Shown here piece by piece: positions 24,901 to 29,536 of a stretch of 32,132 nt of DNA. The position numbers were made by a program, and so were the translations under genes. The stretch lies in the NCBI GenBank assembly GCA_040002995.1, contig JBDUDK010000001.1, positions 1 to 32,132 of the forward strand, written 5' to 3'. This stretch comes from JBDUDK01 sp040002995. Lineage in GTDB: Bacteria > Actinomycetota > Acidimicrobiia > Acidimicrobiales > Ilumatobacteraceae. Position 1 is the stretch's first letter, and each line of letters starts with the position of its first letter. Below the pieces are notes generated by a model that did no database searches, was not told the DNA's origin, and saw only the letters and a list, made by a program, of their open reading frames with translations.

Positions 24901-25218
24901 TCCGATCAGGTCGTCTGCACCACCACGTATGTCGGTGGTGCCGTCGCTCACTACCTCGGCCTGCTCGAAGCCGCCCGCGACGGCTACGAGGCCGCCGAGG
25001 CGCATTTCATCCGCGCGCTCGCGATACACGAACGACTCGAAGCGCCGTTCCACCTCGCCCGCACCCACCTCGAATGGGCTCGAATGACACTCGCGCAAGC
25101 CTCACCGCACCCCGCCGCCGTCGCTCGCCCGCACCTCGAATCCGCCCGAGACCTCGCCGTTCGTTTCGGCTGCACCCTCATTCGCAATCGCGCCGAGGAG
25201 TTGCTCGCGGACCTCTGA
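21925..25218 (+). CDS. Adenylate/guanylate-cyclase-domain AAA ATPase with TPR-like C-terminus
   Basis: 1097 residues. Domain order: class-III nucleotide cyclase domain (about 5-170), ATPase of the AAA_16/STAND type (Walker A GEPGIGKT at 223-230, Walker B VVVVLDDLQWAD at about 325), then some 650 residues of helical TPR-like repeats. Metal aspartates are present (Asp13 in LFTDLVGST, Asp57 in SLGDGLMVAF), and Arg119 of the transition-state pair is there, but the partner Asn of the usual VNxAAR motif is Val115 (PVVTAARL). Cyclase activity is therefore doubtful; it may be a sensor-only or pseudo-cyclase. There is no LuxR DNA-binding domain. GTG 21925 is preferred because GAGGAGG ends 4 nt upstream; GTG 21871 would add 18 residues. 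It stands alone between two strong hairpins. Confidence 0.88.
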   Translation: MGGTRTVTVLFTDLVGSTALSSRMDPAAADRLRESHFALLRAEVAATGGTVVKSLGDGLMVAFDSARAALSCAVRMQQVVERHNRTAEEMLAVRIGMATGEATESEDDFFGDPVVTAARLCAVATGEQILATEVVRVLAGRHLGVEVVDIGPLELKGLPEPVPCIEVRWEPTSIEPVAVPLTARLEAGRSEAFVGRAEELAALFDALKGAGGERRRRVVLVGGEPGIGKTSLAAVFARSARADGSSVVYGRCDEDLGIPYQPWAEAVSYLIDHSPPDLLDEVLASHGADLSRLGPSLARLADGVGGSSDAETSRYLLFGAVLRVLQAAGRDRPVVVVLDDLQWADAPSLQLLRHVVSSDHLTSLLIIGTFRASEVTAGHPLSDVLAWLHNEPGVTRLHLRGLDDAELLALLEADTGLAIDEAGVALRDALRSETDGNPFFVGELLRHLTETGLIHRDLDGRWAVSGELPERGLPISVREVIGRRAARLGPEVVRVLSVAAVIGRDFDLTVLASASDSVEESVLDVLDAAIAATLVINVAGERFSFVHALVGHALYDAMAPARRVRAHRRIAQAIEQISGNSPGPRVMELAYHYAETCASSNAPDDVAKAVAYARAAGDRALADLAPAAALRWYGQAIALLDQRSLDDPLLRCALLVGTGDAQRQSGDPAFRDTLLAAGREAVVLGDTDTLVTAVLANTRGIHSNTGRVDRDRLALVEAAVDAVGQADTKPRARLLSLLALERVNHDDYPERRAVADEAVAVARRIGDPSTLLDVLVRRHDAIRVPDSLADRLADTAEAAQLAARLRDPVGRFWSSYQRTFAATESGDLAEAARCQREAAELASQIGQPALRWLATRNQSWFALLGGDAATAEALAEESLILGTSTGQPDALLFYRIPLQFVRWHQGRVSEVIDLVEATNNPHPLVRAILARFYVDIGRHDEAHELLAAATAVRFRYLRDTGVLSILTNYAEVATAFRDRVAVDLILEQLLPWSDQVVCTTTYVGGAVAHYLGLLEAARDGYEAAEAHFIRALAIHERLEAPFHLARTHLEWARMTLAQASPHPAAVARPHLESARDLAVRFGCTLIRNRAEELLADL

Positions 25219-25504
25219 AAGCTCCTGGGTTTTCGCGCTCGATCGCGTCGACGGTGTGGCCGGCTCCAAAGTCGGCGACGCTGAGCATCCCCCGGCGTGC
25301 CGGGGGATGCTCAAGAGGCTTCGAGGGATCGGCCGCCAGGCTCGAGTGACCCGACGGGCGAGAACTTCGGTCGGGTCCGAAGGGATGGATGGTCGCGTGG
25401 TCCAACTCGGTGCGCAGCACCGCCCGACGCCGCTCGGGTCAAGGCGCGTAATCGTTCACACGTTCGGCCTCACGAGGGGAGCGGCAATGAAACGCCACGA
25501 CGGG
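25219..25504 (+). other. Intergenic tract with hairpin, no gene seen
   Basis: 286 bp between convergent genes. Apart from the hairpin at 25282 nothing recognisable is present on either strand. Confidence 0.5.
25282..25313. terminator. Very strong hairpin, bidirectional terminator candidate
   Basis: TGAGCATCCCCCGGC, loop GT, then GCCGGGGGATGCTCA: a 15-bp perfect stem, 63 bp after the ATPase stop and between convergent genes. No T-run. Its arms resemble the hairpin at 21412 (both pair GCATC/GATGC next to a C-run/G-run). Confidence 0.7.
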
Positions 25505-27424
25505 TCAGCCCGCCGCCCGAGCACCTCCGAGCACGGGCTGGTTCAGCGTGCGGCCGCCTTCGCTGCCGTGGAAGGTGGCGTCGCCGAAGTTGAACACGCC
25601 GCCGTCGGCCGCGTAGAGGTCATAGCCGTGGCCGCTCTCGGTCACCGCAGCGCCGACGACGGGCGAGTTCAGGTTGCGCCCGCCGGTGCTGCCCTCGTAG
25701 CTGGCGTCGCCGAACGCGAATACACCACCGTCGGAAGCGAACAGCCAGTAGCCGTTGCCGCTCGGAGTCGTAGCAATGCCGACGATGGGCAGGTTCAGAT
25801 TGATGCCCCCCAAGCTGCCGAAGAAGCGGGCGTCGCCGTAGTTGAAGACGCCGCCGTCCGATCCCACGAGCCAGTAGCCGTCGCCGGTCGGAGTCGGAGC
25901 AATGCCGACGACGGGCCGGCTGAGCTTCAGGCCGGAGGCGCTGCCGAAGAACCCGGCGTCGCCGAAGGTGAAGACACCGCCGTCCGACGCCACGAGCCAG
26001 TAGCCCGCCTTGGATGATCCGCCCGTGGCCCGTACCGGTCCACAGATTCTCCTCGCGCCCGCGTCGCCGGTCTTCCCGGTGGTCCCTGGATCCGGACCGG
26101 CAGGATCGGCGGCGTCCGGGCCGTTGTTGTCGGCGTCGTAGCGATAGGTCGCCGGGATGTTCGCGTAGTTGTCGGTGTTGGCGTGGATCACCGCCGCCAC
26201 GTCGGCGCCGAGAAGCTGGGTGACGGTGTAGTTGTTCGTCACGAACGTCTCGTCCACGATCCCGTCACCGCGTGCGAGCAGGACAGGGTTGTCGCCGGCG
26301 TGGGCGCCGTGGGCGAGGCTTCCGGGGTTGTAATGCCCGCCCGCCGAGGTGAAGGCAGGGGCGGTGCAGGTTCCCACATCGTGAATGTGGAAGCCGTGGA
26401 AGCCCGGCGTGATCCCCTTGGCGTTCACGTGCACGTGCACGCCGTCGCCCTTCTGAGCGAAGGTGACCACTCCGACGCGAGCGCCGGTGCTGTCGGCGAG
26501 GACGGCTCTCGCGTGCGCCGGCTCGGCGGCCATGCCCACCACCGGACTGTTGAGCTTTGTACCACCCATGCTGCCTTCGAAGCTGGCATCGCCGTGGGGG
26601 AAGACGCCGCCGTCCGATGCGGCCAGCCAGTAGCCGGCGCCCGACGATGTTGCCGCCATGCCGACCACGGGCCCGTTGAGACGGCGCCCCCCTTCGCTGC
26701 CGAGGAACGGTGCCGCGCCCTCGGTGAAGACACCTCCATCTGTCGCCACCATCCAATAGCCGCCAGCGAACGTGGCCGCGGCGGGGCCGACGACGCCGCA
26801 CGCCGCTCGGGCGCCGGAATCCCCCGTCTTGGCCGTCGTCGCCGGGTCGGGCCCGGCACTGTCCGGGACGCCGTCGCCGTTGCTGTCGTAGTAGTACGCC
26901 TGCTGCGTCACCGTGCCGACGGCGTCCGTCAGTCGCAGCGCGGGAATGTTGGAGTAGTTGTCGACGCCGGCGTGGACGATGACCGCCACGTCGGCGGCGC
27001 GCAGCTCACTCACTGTGAACGCGCTCGTCTCGTCGATCGCCCGGGCCGACCCGTCGGCCTGCACCAGAAGGACCGGCAGGTCGCCGGCGTGCGCCCCGTG
27101 AGCCGTCGCGCTCGGGTTGTAGTGACCACCGGCGGACGTGAACGCCGGACCGGCGCAAATGCCCACATCGTGGACGTGCATCCCGTGGAAGCCGGCGGTG
27201 AGAGTGGTGTTGGGCCTGATGTCGACCCGTATGACCACCTTGCCGTTCTCCTGTTGGAACGATACGGCGCCGATGGGGGTCAGCGTTCCCGCACCGTCAG
27301 ACGTCTGGAGCACAGCGGAGGCCACCGTGCCCTCGAAAGCGGCGCTCGCCGGTGGAACTTGGCCCAGCAGGCCTCCAACCAACGCAATCGACGCAACGGC
27401 CGGGGCCAGTCGGTTCCTGCTCAT
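25505..27424 (-). CDS. Secreted protein: two Cu/Zn-SOD-like domains interleaved with six 42-residue repeats
   Basis: 639 residues. Signal peptide 1-29 (MSRNRLAPAVASIALVGGLLG...ASA). SOD-like domain 1 (about 30-210) keeps Cu ligands His83, His85, His101, His151, candidate Zn ligands His109/His112 and Asp115, disulfide Cys90-Cys209, and guiding Arg206 (GARAACGVVG). Two repeats follow (222-305), then SOD-like domain 2 (about 306-463) with His346, His348, His364, His372/His375, Asp378, His414, Cys353-Cys461 and Arg458, then four more repeats to the end. Each repeat is 42 residues: GYWLVASDGGVF, FGDAxFxGS, GGxxLNxPVVGxA. Six such units could close a propeller. ATG 27424 is chosen for the upstream GAGGGAGA site. 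It likely removes superoxide or binds copper outside the cell; activity unproven. Confidence 0.9.
   Translation of the reverse strand: MSRNRLAPAVASIALVGGLLGQVPPASAAFEGTVASAVLQTSDGAGTLTPIGAVSFQQENGKVVIRVDIRPNTTLTAGFHGMHVHDVGICAGPAFTSAGGHYNPSATAHGAHAGDLPVLLVQADGSARAIDETSAFTVSELRAADVAVIVHAGVDNYSNIPALRLTDAVGTVTQQAYYYDSNGDGVPDSAGPDPATTAKTGDSGARAACGVVGPAAATFAGGYWMVATDGGVFTEGAAPFLGSEGGRRLNGPVVGMAATSSGAGYWLAASDGGVFPHGDASFEGSMGGTKLNSPVVGMAAEPAHARAVLADSTGARVGVVTFAQKGDGVHVHVNAKGITPGFHGFHIHDVGTCTAPAFTSAGGHYNPGSLAHGAHAGDNPVLLARGDGIVDETFVTNNYTVTQLLGADVAAVIHANTDNYANIPATYRYDADNNGPDAADPAGPDPGTTGKTGDAGARRICGPVRATGGSSKAGYWLVASDGGVFTFGDAGFFGSASGLKLSRPVVGIAPTPTGDGYWLVGSDGGVFNYGDARFFGSLGGINLNLPIVGIATTPSGNGYWLFASDGGVFAFGDASYEGSTGGRNLNSPVVGAAVTESGHGYDLYAADGGVFNFGDATFHGSEGGRTLNQPVLGGARAAG
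25508..26005 (-). repeat. Four 42-residue GYW-SDGGVF repeats (C-terminal block)
   Basis: Coding repeats of 126 bp starting at residues 474, 516, 558 and 600 of the SOD-like protein, each beginning GYW or GYD; spacing is exactly 42 residues every time. The last unit is shortened by two residues at the protein end. Confidence 0.9.
26510..26761 (-). repeat. Two 42-residue GYW-SDGGVF repeats (between the SOD-like domains)
   Basis: Two consecutive 126-bp coding units starting at residues 222 and 264, same consensus and spacing as the C-terminal block. They run directly into the second SOD-like domain. Confidence 0.9.
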
Positions 27425-27509
27425 GCGGATCTCCCTCGTCACGCCATCAGAGCGGGCAGCTCTGGCGACCGGTATTGGACACGTACGAACAACGATTCGA
27501 TCAAGATCA

Positions 27510-27757
27510 TCACCAGTCCCAGTAGCGACGCGTGGTTGTCAGCACAACGAGGCCCACGCCGACGGCAATGAGAATCAGCATCAGGACGCCCACACAGCGG
27601 ATGGTCGTCGTCTTCCCTGAACCGTTCGGCCCCAGGATAGGTAGACCCCGCCCTCCGGTACCGACAGATCGAGCCCGTCGATGGTCAGATTTCGCCCTCC
27701 GCGCCGCCGGTACTCCTTGCGGAGTCCTTCGATCTCGATGACGAGCGTCACGGTCAC
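27510..27757 (-). pseudogene. ABC-transporter fossil: ATPase start fused to permease end
   Basis: Reading minus from GTG 27757: VTLVIEIEGLRKEYRRRGG and TIDGLDLSVPEGGVY, a normal ABC-ATPase N-terminus. A one-base loss shifts the frame just before ILGPNGSGKTTTIR (Walker A). Straight after Walker A the sequence jumps to VLMLILIAVGVGLVVL and TTTRRYWDW-stop, a hydrophobic helix with a basic tail such as ends ABC-2 type permeases. The rest of the ATPase (Q-loop, signature, Walker B) and nearly all the permease are missing. This fits one large internal deletion across a former ATPase-permease gene pair plus a frameshift. The permease identity of the tail is inference; loss of the ATPase is seen directly. 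Confidence 0.75.
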
Positions 27758-28054
27758 TCCCTCTGCGCCTCACGACGCCGGTTCGCTAAGACAGACGCTC
27801 TAGTCGTCGTCGCGGGTGACACCGGTCAGGAAGAATTCGTGATTTCGAGCGGGATCATCGGCCGCAGGGAACCGCCCACCAGAATGACGAGCTCACCAAC
27901 ACGCGAGGGCGTCACCGCCCTTCCAATGCTGACGACACGCCCAGCCGGTAGGTGCGCATCCTTCACAGGGCATGATGGCGAGCGCGACGAGCAAGGGAGC
28001 GTCACCAGTCGCTAGCGCTTTAGATGGCGACGCGGCCGCTGGTTGGAGCTCGCC
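27758..28054 (+). other. Non-coding tract between gene fossils
   Basis: About 300 bp with no gene I can name. On the minus strand VGELVILVGGSLRPMIPLEI (about 27840-27900) and HEFFLTGVTRDDD-stop (about 27800-27840) read like short protein scraps in two frames, possibly one more broken gene. Confidence 0.3.
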
Positions 28055-28198
28055 ATGTATCTGCCGATGGCGCGAGCGCGGGGCTGGACGGAAGACGAGC
28101 TCGCCGAAGTGTTGTTGCACCTCGCAGGCTACGTAGGCCTTCCGACGGCGCGCGAGGCGATGCTCACTGCCAAAGAGACGTTCGCCGCGGGGCCGTGA
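28055..28198 (+). pseudogene. Carboxymuconolactone-decarboxylase-family C-terminal fragment
   Basis: 47 codons from ATG 28055: after MYLPM it reads ARARGWTEDELAEVLLHLAG, then YVGLPTAREAMLTAKETFA, the last two helices of the carboxymuconolactone decarboxylase / AhpD-like fold (compare the usual DEIxEVLLHxAxYxGxPxAxxA). The N-terminal two thirds, with the CxxC or catalytic helix, are absent. Either a remnant or, less likely, a short functional protein; no ribosome binding site is seen. Confidence 0.65.
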
Positions 28199-28321
28199 GC
28201 TGACCCGAGTGCCGTCGCGCGAAGTCGAACGCCTGACGGACACGACTAACTGCCGATCTGCTCGGCCGTCGTACCCGCTAGGTCATTTGTCAGACGGACC
28301 ACTAGGTGCAGGCCGCCCTCC

Positions 28322-28378
28322 CGCCTGCACGACGAACTCGTCACCAATCCGGTAGGCGTCGACTGGCATCGCTGCCGG
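28322..28378 (-). pseudogene. Hsp20-like N-terminal scrap
   Basis: PAAMPVDAYRIGDEFVVQA on the minus strand resembles the entry of actinobacterial Hsp20 proteins (AMPMDAYRxGDEFVVHFDLPGV). The match stops after VVQ and the frame ends 13 codons later, so the alpha-crystallin domain is missing. Short match, judged by eye. Confidence 0.45.
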
Positions 28379-28483
28379 GGCCGCGTTGAACGAAGTGCTG
28401 CGCGGCGTCACGCTCAAGCAGCTTTGAATGTTCGAGCCGAGTGTCGTCGTCGGACGGTCGATCGGCTTCACTCGGTGCCAGGC

Positions 28484-28489
28484 TAGGGT
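28484..28489 (+). promoter_or_regulatory. -10 element before the Sap/GAP-type gene
   Basis: TAGGGT ends 9 nt before ATG 28499, giving a leaderless or nearly leaderless mRNA. No ribosome binding site is present. Confidence 0.45.
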
Positions 28490-28498
28490 TCGGCGCGT

Positions 28499-29149
28499 AT
28501 GTGGCCTCTCATCGCCGCACTGGCGGTGCTCGGCCTCAGTGCGAACGAGCCGAGTGCTTTGCTGGTTCTGCTGGTGGTGTTGCGGTCAGGACGCAACCGA
28601 GGCGTCGCTTTCGTCACCGGGTGGGTCACCGCGTTGACCCTCGTCGTCGCTGGCGCAGGTTTCGTGGTCCGCCTCGGTCTCGGTCCGAGGCCCGGTGGGC
28701 CGAGACGAGTCACACTCGTGATCGAGCTCGTGATCGGCGTGGCGCTCGTAGGTTGGTCAGCGTGGTACTGGCTTCACAGCCGGGGACGTGTGAACGCCAT
28801 CGAGGTCCCGAAGTACCTGGCCCGGCTGACATCAATCAGTGTGATTCCCGCGTTCTTCGCAGGCGTGATCGCTTGTACCTACCCGCCCGCGATCGTCGCT
28901 GGCACCACGCTGCTTCGCTCGCACGCGTCGACGGCGGGCCGCGTCGCAGGACTGGCGACATTCGTCATCGTTGGCACACTCATGGTCGCCGTCCCCGTTG
29001 TCGGCACCTACGTTTCTCCAGCCTGGGCCGCTAGCCGATCGGACCTCCTGTACAACTGGACGTTGCGGCACCGACGAATCCTGCTGATCACAATTCTGAC
29101 TGTGCTGGGCCTCTTCATCTCTGTGCGAGCCCTACTCCGCCTGACATAA
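28499..29149 (+). CDS. Sap/GAP-family (LysE-like) integral membrane protein
   Basis: 216 residues with about six transmembrane helices: roughly 2-30, 38-58, 74-93, 113-135, 147-168 and 190-212. The opening (PLIAALAVLGLSANEPSALL), the short basic loop RSGRNRGVAFVTGWV and the alternating helices fit the Sap/GAP family, the group that includes mycobacterial Rv3821/Rv3822-type sulfolipid-1-addressing proteins, distant relatives of LysE exporters. It may move a lipid or small solute; nothing here shows which. The ATG is set by TAGGGT 9 nt upstream. It is the only intact gene between the fossil cluster and the final cyclase-ATPase. Confidence 0.78.
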   Translation: MWPLIAALAVLGLSANEPSALLVLLVVLRSGRNRGVAFVTGWVTALTLVVAGAGFVVRLGLGPRPGGPRRVTLVIELVIGVALVGWSAWYWLHSRGRVNAIEVPKYLARLTSISVIPAFFAGVIACTYPPAIVAGTTLLRSHASTAGRVAGLATFVIVGTLMVAVPVVGTYVSPAWAASRSDLLYNWTLRHRRILLITILTVLGLFISVRALLRLT

Positions 29150-29536
29150 GTACGCCACAAATGACGACACTGAATTTAGACATCGAGCCTCATAAACCGA
29201 ACTACACGTCTATCGATTACTCCAACACGACGTTCGACCCGTCCGTCGGGCCACCCTTGCTCTGTTACGGAACGCTCGTCTACGACCCTGTCGTTGTCAC
29301 CACGGATCCCAACCACGGAACCAGTCCGTGAGGTTCGGAAAGCAGCGGCATGATTCGTCCTCCCCCCCATGCCGCCCGTCGCGTTCTGACGCGTGGGGCC
29401 ATCGCCCCGACGGGAAGAGGGCCTCGCCTTGATCGTGGGGGACACCCTGGGAGGCGTAGACGCAAACGGCAGTCGCGGGGCGACGCGACTCTTCACTCGA
29501 CTACAGACCCGACCGCGAGGCAGAGAGCCCGCGGCC
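29150..29536 (+). other. Intergenic tract, no supported gene
   Basis: 387 bp between convergent genes. A 56-codon frame starts at ATG 29161 (MTTLNLDIEPHKPNYTS...) just after the previous stop, but it has no ribosome binding site and no resemblance I recognise. CGCGTTCTGACGCG (29380-29393) repeats the stem-loop of the terminator at 9817 but is not followed by T residues. Confidence 0.35.

Noticed and set aside
26183..27571. 462-codon plus-strand open frame opposite the SOD-like gene
   Set aside because: Antisense shadow; the minus frame has a signal peptide, ribosome binding site and clear domains.
29161..29331. 56-codon frame MTTLNLDIEPHK...
   Set aside because: No ribosome binding site, promoter or similarity; left as an unsupported possibility in the intergenic entry.
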